Assembly: GCA_023389745.1 (NCBI GenBank)
Contig: JAEWED010000154.1
Span: 1-6,276 of the forward strand
Reading direction: 5' to 3'
Source: Actinomycetes bacterium
GTDB lineage: Bacteria; Actinomycetota; Acidimicrobiia; Acidimicrobiales; Microtrichaceae
Length of the DNA: 6,276 nt
This document shows, piece by piece, positions 1 to 6,171 of this stretch. The first letter of the stretch is position 1. Each line of letters starts with the position of its first letter. The notes below the pieces were generated by a model, which was not told where the DNA came from, did no database searches, and was given only the letters and a program-made list of their open reading frames with translations. Made by a program: the position numbers and the translations under genes.

Positions 1-575
1 ACGCGAGGGGGCTCGTTGGCCACGGGGTCCTCGATCGTGGCGAGGCCGCGCTCCGCCAGCGACGCCGCTGCCGAGCAGGCGCCGAACTCGTCGAGTCCGA
101 GTGCGTCACCGATCACCGCGACGACCGGGTTCGAGGCGGCGGCCAGCACCAGCGACCACGAGGACGCGTCGAGCGTGACGGAGTCCTCGGGCAGCTCCTC
201 GACCAGCACGACTCGGTGCGCGAGCGACGGCACGACGGCGAGGATGTCGTCCCACTCCGCGAGCAGCGCCGAGGCCTGGTCCATCGCGTCCCCGAGCGGG
301 GTCGCCTCGACGGACTGCTGCGGTTCGACACCGGCGGGGGCGTCGTCGAAGACGAACGATGCCTCACCGAAGCGGAGCATCTCGAAGAGCAACGAGGCCG
401 CGGTCGCGCTCGCAGCGCCGGCCATGTCACCGCCGATCACCTCGCCGTCGGTGATCCAGAGCGCAGCGGAGCCCCGGTCGCCGTCGAGGGCGAGTCGCCC
501 GGACTTCTTCGACGTCGACAGGAGGGTCAGCACGTCCGTGAGTGGGAAGCTGTCGATCGTTCCTTGGAGCGCCAC
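1..575 (-). CDS. DUF4388 (PATAN-type) domain protein, C-terminal part outside the window
   Basis: The visible 191 residues start at a GTG (573-575), seven bases after a perfect AGGAGG, and stay open to the window edge, so the 3' end is missing. Residues 2-50 fit the DUF4388 pattern: LQGTIDSFPLTDVLTLL, then KKSGRLAL, then a short strand and ALWITDGEVIGG. Residues about 52-80 continue it with a helix and a FGEASFVF strand. Residues about 105-183, beginning with Trp108, look like a second small domain, perhaps winged-helix-like, ending in LAERGLATIED. No membrane segment or signal peptide is seen. DUF4388 proteins are poorly understood; relatives occur in signalling and surface-motility contexts, often near small GTPases or response regulators. 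No catalytic motif is visible, so the role here is unknown. The gene follows aroE after 182 bases and may have its own promoter. The family call rests on recognising the N-terminal pattern, not on a profile search. Confidence 0.8.
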   Translation of the reverse strand, partial: MALQGTIDSFPLTDVLTLLSTSKKSGRLALDGDRGSAALWITDGEVIGGDMAGAASATAASLLFEMLRFGEASFVFDDAPAGVEPQQSVEATPLGDAMDQASALLAEWDDILAVVPSLAHRVVLVEELPEDSVTLDASSWSLVLAAASNPVVAVIGDALGLDEFGACSAAASLAERGLATIEDPVANEPPR

Positions 576-582
576 CGCACAT

Positions 583-588
583 CCTCCT
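583..588 (-). promoter_or_regulatory. Strong ribosome binding site of the DUF4388 gene
   Basis: AGGAGG on the minus strand, seven bases before GTG at 573-575. It fixes the start of the DUF4388 gene. An ATG directly after the AGGAGG is out of frame and too close to be used, and there is no in-frame start codon just upstream of the GTG. Confidence 0.8.
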
Positions 589-600
589 GCGAAAAGTCCG

Positions 601-617
601 GGGTCCGAGGCGGACCC
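601..617 (-). other. Perfect inverted repeat in the DUF4388 leader
   Basis: On the minus strand GGGTCCG, CCT, CGGACCC: a perfect 7-bp stem with a 3-base loop. It lies between the possible promoter (624-651) and the ribosome binding site (583-588), so it would sit at or near the 5' end of the transcript. There is no T-run after it, which argues against an intrinsic terminator. A 5' stabilising hairpin or a protein-binding site are both possible. The structure is seen directly; the function is inference. Confidence 0.5.
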
Positions 618-623
618 TGTTCT

Positions 624-651
624 CCATCGGCACGATCCGGAGCGCAGTTCA
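624..651 (-). promoter_or_regulatory. Possible sigma-28/WhiG-like promoter for the DUF4388 gene
   Basis: On the minus strand CTGAA, with TGAA at 651-648, is followed 17 bases later by CCGATG (630-625), read as GCCGATGG in the -10 position. The FliA/WhiG consensus is about TAAA, 15-16 bases, GCCGATAA. The -10 core GCCGAT matches, the -35 is only partial and the spacing is about right. Transcription would start near 617-615, at the leader hairpin. In DNA this GC-rich a partial match can arise by chance. Confidence 0.25.
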
Positions 652-657
652 GCTTTT

Positions 658-740
658 CGTGGGCCGAACGGCCCAGCATGAGGCAGCGTGGGCCGAACGG
701 CCGGCGTGGGCCGAACGGCCGGCGTGGGCCGGACGGCCGG
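658..740. repeat. Four copies of a GC-rich palindromic repeat (18-bp tandem array plus one separate copy)
   Basis: The unit CGTGGGCCGAACGGCCGG occurs in tandem with an 18-bp period at 687-704, 705-722 and 723-740; the third copy has GGA in place of GAA. A separate copy, CGTGGGCCGAACGGCC, lies at 658-673. The core of each of the three GAA copies is an inverted repeat GGCCG-AA-CGGCC; in the separate copy it extends to GGGCCG-AA-CGGCCC (661-674). The block starts 17 bases after the aroE stop and lies upstream of the possible DUF4388 promoter. No T-run follows it on either strand, so a standard intrinsic terminator is unlikely. It could be a regulator-binding array, an mRNA-stabilising hairpin series, or a dispersed repeat family of this genome. 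Confidence 0.85.
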
Positions 741-757
741 CGTGTGTCGCGGTCGGG

Positions 758-1594
758 TCAGGCCCGGGCGGCGTCGGCCATGACGTCGACGGGTGCCGCC
801 ACGCCGGTCCAGCTCTCGAAGGCGACGGCCGCCTGGTGCACCAGCATCGACAGCCCGTTCGAGGTCCGGCAGCCAGCCGCGACGGCTGCGTCCATGAGCG
901 CGGTGCGCGCCGGGTGGTAGATCAGCTCGGCGACCACCTGGCCGGCACGCAGCAACGACGGGTCGATCGGCACCGCCGCGTCCCCGCCGCCGGTGTCGGC
1001 CATGCCGATCGACGTGGCGTTCACGACCAGGTCGGCGTCCGCGACGGCGTCGGGTGCGACCACGGCACCTCGGTCGCCTGCGAGCGCCGCTGCTGCCTCG
1101 CCCCGCGAGACGGTGCGGTTCACGATGCCGATCGAGGCCGCGCCCGCATCGGCCAACGCGAGCACGACCGCCCGGGCCGCGCCGCCGGCGCCCAGCACGA
1201 CGCACCGGGCGCCGTCGGGGTCCAGGTCGAAGTCGCTGCGCAGGCCAGCCACGAAACCGGCACCGTCGGTGCTGTCGCCGATCAGGCGGTCGCCGTCGCG
1301 CCGGATGCAGTTGACCGACCCGAGCCGCTCGGCGGTCGGTGTCAGCTCGTCGAGGGAAGGGATGACCGCAGCCTTGTGGGGCATGGTGACCGACAGCCCG
1401 CGGATGCCCGTCGCCCGCATGCCGTCGACCGCCGCGGCCGCCCGGCCCTCGGGCGTCGGCAGTGCCACGTAGATCCAGTCCAGGCCGAGCGCGGCGAACG
1501 CCGCGTTGTGGATGGCGGGTGAGCGTGAGTGGCCCACCGGATCGCCGATCACCGCAGCGACCGAGGTCGACGCGGTGACCGCTCGCCCGCTCAG
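758..1594 (-). CDS. aroE: Shikimate dehydrogenase (NADP-dependent), start uncertain
   Basis: Catalyses NADPH-dependent reduction of 3-dehydroshikimate to shikimate in the cytosolic chorismate pathway. Counting from the CTG start chosen here (278 aa, normal for the family): shikimate-binding SRSPAIHN at about 23-30, VTMPHK with the catalytic Lys at about 74, GSVN with the substrate-binding Asn at about 95, STDG with the catalytic Asp at about 110, NADP loop GAGGAAR at about 135-141, NRT, VVNATSIGM, ELIYHPARTAL, and C-terminal NGLSMLVHQAAVAFESWTG. Two common positions differ: Ser in place of Asn in NTD, and Glu in place of Asp in the D..Y.P motif. The start is odd. No ATG, GTG or TTG lies between the mltG stop and a GTG at 1552. 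That GTG has no ribosome binding site and would cut into the first beta strand (AAVIGDP). CTG at 1594 overlaps the mltG stop as CTGA and follows AGGAACGAGG by six bases. An in-frame ATG at 1702 would add 36 basic, out-of-character residues inside mltG. Function is secure; the start is not. Confidence 0.93.
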   Translation of the reverse strand: MSGRAVTASTSVAAVIGDPVGHSRSPAIHNAAFAALGLDWIYVALPTPEGRAAAAVDGMRATGIRGLSVTMPHKAAVIPSLDELTPTAERLGSVNCIRRDGDRLIGDSTDGAGFVAGLRSDFDLDPDGARCVVLGAGGAARAVVLALADAGAASIGIVNRTVSRGEAAAALAGDRGAVVAPDAVADADLVVNATSIGMADTGGGDAAVPIDPSLLRAGQVVAELIYHPARTALMDAAVAAGCRTSNGLSMLVHQAAVAFESWTGVAAPVDVMADAARA

Positions 1595-3075
1595 AAGACG
1601 CCTCGTTCCTGGGCGTCGTCCTTCGCGTCGAGGAACTCGTCGTAGTCGTCGGTGAAGAAGTGCGTCGGCGGGTCGTTCGACGTCAGCACGTAGTAGCGCC
1701 ACGTGCCCTCGGCGGGCGCGATCGCCGCGGCGAGCGACGCCTCGCCGACCAGCGAGATCGGAGTGGGCGGCAGACCCTTGACCTTGCGGGTGTTGTACGG
1801 CGTCTCGGACTCCAGGTCGGACTTGGAGAGCTCGCCCGAGGAGCGGCCGAGGCCGTAGAGCACCGAGGCGTCGATGCCGAGGGTCTCACCCTCCTCGAGC
1901 CGGTTCGAGATGACCCTGGAGATCATGCCCCGCTCCTCGGCGGGCGCTCCGGTCTCCTTCTCGATCAGCGACGCGATGATGATCAGCTCGTACGCGGTGC
2001 GGCCCTGCAGGGACTCGGCCTTCTCGTAGCCGAGCTCGTCGAGCACGTCCTCCATCTTGGACGCCATCGTCTGCAGGATGACCTGTGCAGAGGTGTCCGC
2101 CTCGAACTGGTAGGTGTCGGGGAACAGCAGGCCCTCCCAGCTCGTGACGTCGGCCGGCTTGTACTTCGAGGTCACCGCTCCCGAGTCGAGCGTCTGCTGG
2201 AGCTGCTCGGCGGTCACCGACGGCATCTGCTCGGCGATCTGGGCGAGAGCGTCGACGAGGCGGCGCCCTTCGGTCACACGGACGACGTTCGCAGCGACGG
2301 GCACCGGGCCGCCGTCGAGCACCGCGATCGCCTCGTCGAAGGACGAGTTGAGGCGGAAGTCGACGTACTCGCCGGCCTCCCAGGGCCCTGCCCCCTTCCA
2401 GCCGACGTAGTAGCCGAAGAGCCGGCCGCTGCTGACGATGCCCTCGTCGGCGAGGATCGTGGCGATGGCGTCGCTCGAGGAGCCCTTGGGGATCGTGACC
2501 GACTCGACCACCTCGCCGGGCTCACCGGACGGGTTCACCTGACGCGACGCCCACACCAGGACGCCACCGATGATGATCGCGATCACCAGGATCGCGAGGC
2601 CTCCGACCGCGAGCAGGCGCCGACCTCCGCTCGTCGTGGGCGGCAGCACGACGTACTCGTCGTCCTCACGCCGGGGGCGAGGTGGAGCGGATCGGGGCTG
2701 TTGCCGAACCTGCTGCTCACGGCCCTGCTGCTGGCGGGCCTGCTGCTGGCGGGCGCGCTGCTGCTCCGCACTCGGCTGGGCGGCCCGCTGCTGTGGCGGG
2801 CGCTGCTGTGGCGGGCGATCGTCAGGGCGGCGCTGTGGTGCTGGGCGCTGCTGTTGTGCTGGGCGCTGCTGCTGTGGCGGGCGGTCGTCGGGGCGGCGCT
2901 GTTGTGGCGGGCGCTGCTGAGCGGGACGCTCCTGTGGCGGGCGCTGCTGCTGTGGTGGGCGCTGCTGAGCAGGGCGCTCGCCGGAGGGCTCTGCGGGCCG
3001 CTCCGAGGGGGATGGGCGGCGCTTTCGCACCACCGGCTTCACGGTCGACGGGTCGAACTCGTCGGGGTCAGTCAC
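1591..3075 (-). CDS. mltG: Endolytic murein transglycosylase MltG (YceG family)
   Basis: Cuts nascent peptidoglycan glycan strands at the membrane and is thought to set strand length. The protein is 494 aa from GTG 3075, five bases after the ruvX stop, with AGGA nine bases upstream. Residues 1-20 are acidic then basic; 21-133 form a Pro/Gln/Arg-rich low-complexity tail; about 153-176 are one membrane helix (LLAVGGLAILVIAIIIGG core); the rest is the extracytoplasmic YceG domain. Family motifs present: EGLLFPDTY (about 314-322), ASLIEKETG with the catalytic Glu at about 372, PYNTRKVKGLPPTPI (about 426-440), and the terminal THFFTDDYDEF. All catalytic-core motifs are intact, so the enzyme should be active. 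The long tail makes it larger than E. coli MltG (about 340 aa); extended cytoplasmic N-termini are common in Actinobacteria. An in-frame ATG at 3132 lies inside ruvX and would add 19 unlikely residues, so it was not chosen. The stop overlaps the proposed aroE start. Confidence 0.95.
   Translation of the reverse strand: MTDPDEFDPSTVKPVVRKRRPSPSERPAEPSGERPAQQRPPQQQRPPQERPAQQRPPQQRRPDDRPPQQQRPAQQQRPAPQRRPDDRPPQQRPPQQRAAQPSAEQQRARQQQARQQQGREQQVRQQPRSAPPRPRREDDEYVVLPPTTSGGRRLLAVGGLAILVIAIIIGGVLVWASRQVNPSGEPGEVVESVTIPKGSSSDAIATILADEGIVSSGRLFGYYVGWKGAGPWEAGEYVDFRLNSSFDEAIAVLDGGPVPVAANVVRVTEGRRLVDALAQIAEQMPSVTAEQLQQTLDSGAVTSKYKPADVTSWEGLLFPDTYQFEADTSAQVILQTMASKMEDVLDELGYEKAESLQGRTAYELIIIASLIEKETGAPAEERGMISRVISNRLEEGETLGIDASVLYGLGRSSGELSKSDLESETPYNTRKVKGLPPTPISLVGEASLAAAIAPAEGTWRYYVLTSNDPPTHFFTDDYDEFLDAKDDAQERGVF
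1601..1610 (-). promoter_or_regulatory. Possible ribosome binding site supporting a CTG start for aroE
   Basis: AGGAACGAGG on the minus strand, inside the last mltG codons. GAGG (1604-1601) is six bases before CTG at 1594-1592. No comparable purine-rich site precedes the GTG at 1552. The match to the Shine-Dalgarno sequence is moderate, and it overlaps coding sequence, so it may be fortuitous. Confidence 0.4.
2671..3006 (-). repeat. Low-complexity repeats encoding the Pro/Gln/Arg-rich MltG tail
   Basis: Coding DNA inside mltG built from short degenerate units (RPPQQ, RPAQQ, QRRPDD and, nearer the membrane, RQQQ/REQQ). A longer repeat is visible: 2807-2836 and 2873-2902 are identical at 28 of 30 bases, giving a 66-bp (22-residue) period around RRPDDRPPQQ. 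The plus strand is strongly G/T-rich with many GGCGGG runs and the sense strand C/A-rich, unlike the rest of the gene. Such DNA can change length by slippage or unequal recombination and may be hard to sequence or assemble. Confidence 0.85.
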
Positions 3076-3080
3076 TCGGC

Positions 3081-3524
3081 TCAATCCTGTACGGCATCGG
3101 GAGGTCTCGTCTCCGTCCGGTGGTCCAGCCACGCCTGCAGGATGACGGCGGCGGCGACCTTGTCGACGACCTGTCGACGGCCTCCGGCGCCCAGGTTCAT
3201 CGCATCGAGCGAGCGGTGGGCCGTGACGGTGCTGAGCCGTTCATCGTAGGTCTCGACCGGGACCGGAAGGGCTGCATCGAGCTTGCGGATCTCGAGCAGC
3301 GCCCGTTTGGCCGCCTTTCCGGTGGATCCGTCGAGCGAGTAGGGCATGCCGACCACGACCACCTCGGCCTCGGTCTCGGTCACCATCTCGGCGATCGCGG
3401 CGTGGTCCTGGTCCCAGCGGCCGCTGCGCTGGACGACCTCGTAGGGCACCGCGAGCGTGCCGGCCGAGTCCGACAGCGCCACACCGATCCGCTTGGAGCC
3501 CAGGTCGATGCCGAGCGCCCGCAT
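3081..3524 (-). CDS. ruvX: RuvX/YqgF family RNase H-like nuclease (putative pre-16S rRNA nuclease)
   Basis: A 147-aa cytosolic protein of normal family length. E. coli YqgF has been implicated in 16S rRNA 5'-end maturation, and the family is structurally related to the RuvC resolvase; the main role in Actinobacteria is less clear. Motifs in order: GIDLGSKRIGVALSD (5-19) with the first metal-binding Asp at 7; VVVVGMPYSLDGSTG (55-69), matching the G.P...DG loop; ETYDERLSTVTA (91-102) with the conserved DER; and VVDKVAAAVILQAWLD (119-134) with the last acidic residue Asp121. The acidic set is complete. ATG at 3524-3522 shares its A with the alaS TGA stop (TGATG) and has no clear ribosome binding site of its own, which suggests translation by re-initiation after alaS. 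Five bases separate its stop from mltG. Confidence 0.95.
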   Translation of the reverse strand: MRALGIDLGSKRIGVALSDSAGTLAVPYEVVQRSGRWDQDHAAIAEMVTETEAEVVVVGMPYSLDGSTGKAAKRALLEIRKLDAALPVPVETYDERLSTVTAHRSLDAMNLGAGGRRQVVDKVAAAVILQAWLDHRTETRPPDAVQD

Positions 3525-6127
3525 CAGCTCAGCAGCGCCCGCACCTGATCGAGCGCCTCGTCGATCTTCTCGGGGTGCTTGCCGCCCGCGGTCGCCAGCT
3601 CGTCGCCCTTGCCGCCACCGCCGCCGATGGTGCGGGTGGCGTCCGCGATGAGCTCCGCCGCGATCAGACCGCTGTCGGGGTCGACCGCGGCGACGAGCAT
3701 CGCTCCCTTGCCGCCCGGGGAGGCGCCGAGCACCACGGCCCGGAGCCCCGGCCGGTCACGCAGCGCCACGGCCAGGTCGCGCACCTCGTCGCGGGAGTCG
3801 GCCTCGACGCGGGCGACGACCACGCCGTCGACCGCGGCGGCCTCGAGATCCTGTGCCTGGCTGCCGGCGAGCTGCTTGCGCAGCGCCTTGAGCTCGTCCT
3901 TGAGCGACTTGATCTCGGCGACCCGACGCTCGACGCCCTCGACCAGGTCGTCGTCCGCGACGCCCAGCAGCGACGCGGCCTGGTGGTTGCGGGACTCCTC
4001 GGCGCGCAGCCGCTCGATCGGGCCGAACCCGGTGACCGCCTCGATCCGTCGGATGTTCGAGCCGATCGAGCCCTCGCTGACCACCTTGAGCAGACCGATG
4101 TCGCCCAGTGCGCTGACGTGGGTGCCGCCGCACAGCTCGGTGGAGTGCTCCCCCGCCTCGAGGACCCGTACGACGTCGCCGTACTTGTCGCCGAAGAAGG
4201 CGATCGCACCCAGCGCACGTGCTTCGTCCATCGACGTCTCGAAGTGGCGGACCTCGGCGTTGGTGAGCAGCTCGTGGTTCGCGAGGTCCTCGATGCGGAC
4301 CAGCTCGTCGTCGGTGATCGGCGCGAAGTGGGCGAAGTCGAAGCGCAGCCGGTCCGGGCCGACCCAGGAGCCCTGCTGCTTCACGTGGTCACCGAGCACG
4401 TGGCGCAACGCCCAGTGCAGGATGTGCGTCGCGGTGTGGTTGCGGCGGATCGCGGCGCGTCGTTCCTGGTCGACCGCGGCGCTCACCTGCTGGCCGACCG
4501 AGAGGCGTGGGGCGTCGTCCGCGACGGTGTGGCGGTGCAGCCCCGGCAGCGCGTAGGTCGTGTCGAGCACCTCGACGACGACGCCGTCGGAGGTCTCGAG
4601 GGTGCCGGTGTCACCGACCTGTCCGCCGGACTCGGCGTAGAACGGGGTCCGGTCGAGGAACACGGCGTTGCCGACGACCCCGATGACGGTGGCCTGGCTG
4701 GTCAGCTCGTCGCGGCCGGTGAAGACCGTCGCGCCGTGCTCCGCCAGGATCGCCCGCTCGGCGTCGACGTCGTCGCCGGTGGCCACGCCGGTGCGCTTGC
4801 CCGCGGCACGGGACCGCTCGCGCTGCTCGTTCATGGCGCGCTCGAAGCCGTCCAGGTCGACCTGGACGCCTCGCAGGTCGGCCATCTCCTGGGTGACCTC
4901 GAGGGGGAAGCCGTAGGTGTCGTGCAGCTCGAAGGCGACCTCGCCACCGAGCGGGGCGTCACCGTCGATCGAGTCGAGCGCGGTGTCGAGCAGGACCGAC
5001 CCGCGGGCGAGGGTGCGGCGGAACTGCTCCTCCTCGCGACCGATCATGTCGACGAGCAGGGTGCGCTGGTCGACCAGCTCCGGGTAGGCGTCGCCCATGA
5101 TCTCGATGTTCCGCTCGACCATCGACGGCATGATCAGCCGCTCGACGCCCAGCATGTAGCCGAAGCGGACCGCGCGGCGGATGATCCGTCGCAGCACGTA
5201 GCCGCGGTCCTCGTTCGACGGCACGACGCCGTCGGCCACCAGGAACGACGCGGTGCGGGTGTGGTCCGCCAGCAGGCGCAGGGCGATGTCGGACAGCGGG
5301 TCGTCGCCGAGGCGCTGCCCGGTCACCGACTGCGCCTCGTCGACCAGCAGTGCGAGCACGTCGGCCGCGTACAGCGACGGGCTGCCCGCCAGGACCGCGA
5401 GGATGCGCTCCATGCCGGCACCGGTGTCGATGTTCTTGGTCGGCAGGTCGGTCAGCTCGCCGTTCGAGCCACGGAAGTACTGGTTGAACACCAGGTTCCA
5501 GATCTCGACGAAGCGGTTCTCGGCCAGCTCGTTCGCCGGACCACCGTCGGGACCGTGCTCCGGGCCGTAGTCGAAGAAGATCTCCGAGGACGGACCGCAC
5601 GGCCCGGTCTCGCCCATCTCCCAGAAGTTGTCCTTGTCGAGGCGCTGGATGCGCTCGCGCGGCACGCCGACCGCGTCGGCCCAGATCTCCTCGGCCTCGT
5701 CGTCGGAGACGTGGCAGGTGATCCAGAGTCGGTCGCCGTCGATGCCGAGCGTCTCGGTCACGAACTCCCAGGCCCACGGGATCGCCTCGGCCTTGAAGTA
5801 GTCGCCGAACGCGAAGTTGCCGAGCATCTCGAAGAACGAGAGGTGGCGCGGCGAGCGGCCGATGGCGTCGAGGTCGTTGTGCTTGCCACCCGCACGCACG
5901 CACTTCTGCACCGACACCGCACGAGCCGGCACGAACGGCACGGGCTCCTCGCCCAGGAAGTACGGGACGAAGGGCATCATCCCGGAGTTGGTGAACATCG
6001 GCGCGGACGGATGCGTCGGGATCAGACTCCCCGACGGGACCGACGTGTGGCCGCGTTCGGCGAAGAACTCGGTCCAGGCGTGACGGAGTTCCTGTGCGGT
6101 GGTGATGCGCGCCGGTGCTGGTGACAT
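3524..6127 (-). CDS. alaS: Alanine--tRNA ligase (alanyl-tRNA synthetase)
   Basis: Class II synthetase that charges tRNA-Ala and clears Ser/Gly mischarged onto it, in the cytosol. At 867 aa it is full length (E. coli about 876). Domains: class II catalytic core, about 1-245, with FTNSGM (45-50), the RSPRHLSFFEMLGNFAFGDY region (91-110), GPCGPSSEI (175-183) and DTGAGMERI (234-242); tRNA-recognition helices to about 460; an editing domain with zinc ligands HTATH (His564, His568) and CGGTH (Cys666, His670); a coiled coil at about 725-755; and the C-Ala domain with GGGGGKGDELATAGGK (835-850). All metal and catalytic positions are present, so both synthesis and editing should work. The ATG at 6127 is preceded by GGAGG only four bases away, slightly close but the best site. 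No T-box or other leader structure is seen. It heads the ruvX-mltG-aroE run; its stop overlaps ruvX. Confidence 0.98.
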   Translation of the reverse strand: MSPAPARITTAQELRHAWTEFFAERGHTSVPSGSLIPTHPSAPMFTNSGMMPFVPYFLGEEPVPFVPARAVSVQKCVRAGGKHNDLDAIGRSPRHLSFFEMLGNFAFGDYFKAEAIPWAWEFVTETLGIDGDRLWITCHVSDDEAEEIWADAVGVPRERIQRLDKDNFWEMGETGPCGPSSEIFFDYGPEHGPDGGPANELAENRFVEIWNLVFNQYFRGSNGELTDLPTKNIDTGAGMERILAVLAGSPSLYAADVLALLVDEAQSVTGQRLGDDPLSDIALRLLADHTRTASFLVADGVVPSNEDRGYVLRRIIRRAVRFGYMLGVERLIMPSMVERNIEIMGDAYPELVDQRTLLVDMIGREEEQFRRTLARGSVLLDTALDSIDGDAPLGGEVAFELHDTYGFPLEVTQEMADLRGVQVDLDGFERAMNEQRERSRAAGKRTGVATGDDVDAERAILAEHGATVFTGRDELTSQATVIGVVGNAVFLDRTPFYAESGGQVGDTGTLETSDGVVVEVLDTTYALPGLHRHTVADDAPRLSVGQQVSAAVDQERRAAIRRNHTATHILHWALRHVLGDHVKQQGSWVGPDRLRFDFAHFAPITDDELVRIEDLANHELLTNAEVRHFETSMDEARALGAIAFFGDKYGDVVRVLEAGEHSTELCGGTHVSALGDIGLLKVVSEGSIGSNIRRIEAVTGFGPIERLRAEESRNHQAASLLGVADDDLVEGVERRVAEIKSLKDELKALRKQLAGSQAQDLEAAAVDGVVVARVEADSRDEVRDLAVALRDRPGLRAVVLGASPGGKGAMLVAAVDPDSGLIAAELIADATRTIGGGGGKGDELATAGGKHPEKIDEALDQVRALLS

Positions 6128-6131
6128 GGAG

Positions 6132-6136
6132 CCTCC
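6132..6136 (-). promoter_or_regulatory. Ribosome binding site of alaS
   Basis: GGAGG on the minus strand, four bases before the alaS ATG (6125-6127). A second ATG at 6136-6138 overlaps it but is out of frame. The 44-base gap upstream shows no convincing -35/-10 pair, so alaS is probably transcribed with the upstream gene or from a promoter outside the window. Confidence 0.6.
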
Positions 6137-6171
6137 ATGCTACCGGCGGACGGCTCGACGAACGCGCGTGT

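Noticed and set aside
16..681. 221-codon Ser/Ala/Thr-rich plus-strand open frame
   Set aside because: It is antisense to the DUF4388 gene, which has a perfect ribosome binding site and a coherent domain pattern; the Ser-rich composition is typical of a shadow frame.
658..740. Palindromic repeats as a CRISPR array or an intrinsic terminator
   Set aside because: Units are contiguous with no variable spacers, so it is not a CRISPR array. No T-run follows the hairpins on either strand, so a standard Rho-independent terminator is not supported.
542..1522. 326-codon plus-strand open frame covering the repeat array and most of aroE, with AWAERP repeats
   Set aside because: The repeats are the 18-bp palindromic array read in frame; the rest is antisense to aroE. 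It has no start context or recognisable family.
1591..1702. Starting aroE at the ATG at 1702
   Set aside because: It would overlap mltG by 112 bases, and the added residues are Arg-rich products of the mltG frame with no resemblance to an AroE N-terminus.
1660..3249. 529-codon plus-strand open frame opposite mltG, with Leu/Trp/Arg runs resembling membrane segments
   Set aside because: The hydrophobic-looking stretch is the reverse complement of the Pro/Gln/Arg repeats in mltG. No domain is visible and it crosses the ruvX-mltG junction.
3575..6124. 849-codon open frame on the plus strand, antisense to alaS
   Set aside because: It mirrors alaS almost exactly. High G+C with GC-rich third positions suppresses stops on the opposite strand; the translation is Arg/Val/Asp/Gly-rich with no recognisable domain, while alaS has every family motif.
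6128..6171. T-box or promoter in front of alaS
   Set aside because: The gap to the upstream stop codon is 44 bases, too short for a T-box, and no acceptable -35/-10 pair is visible in it.
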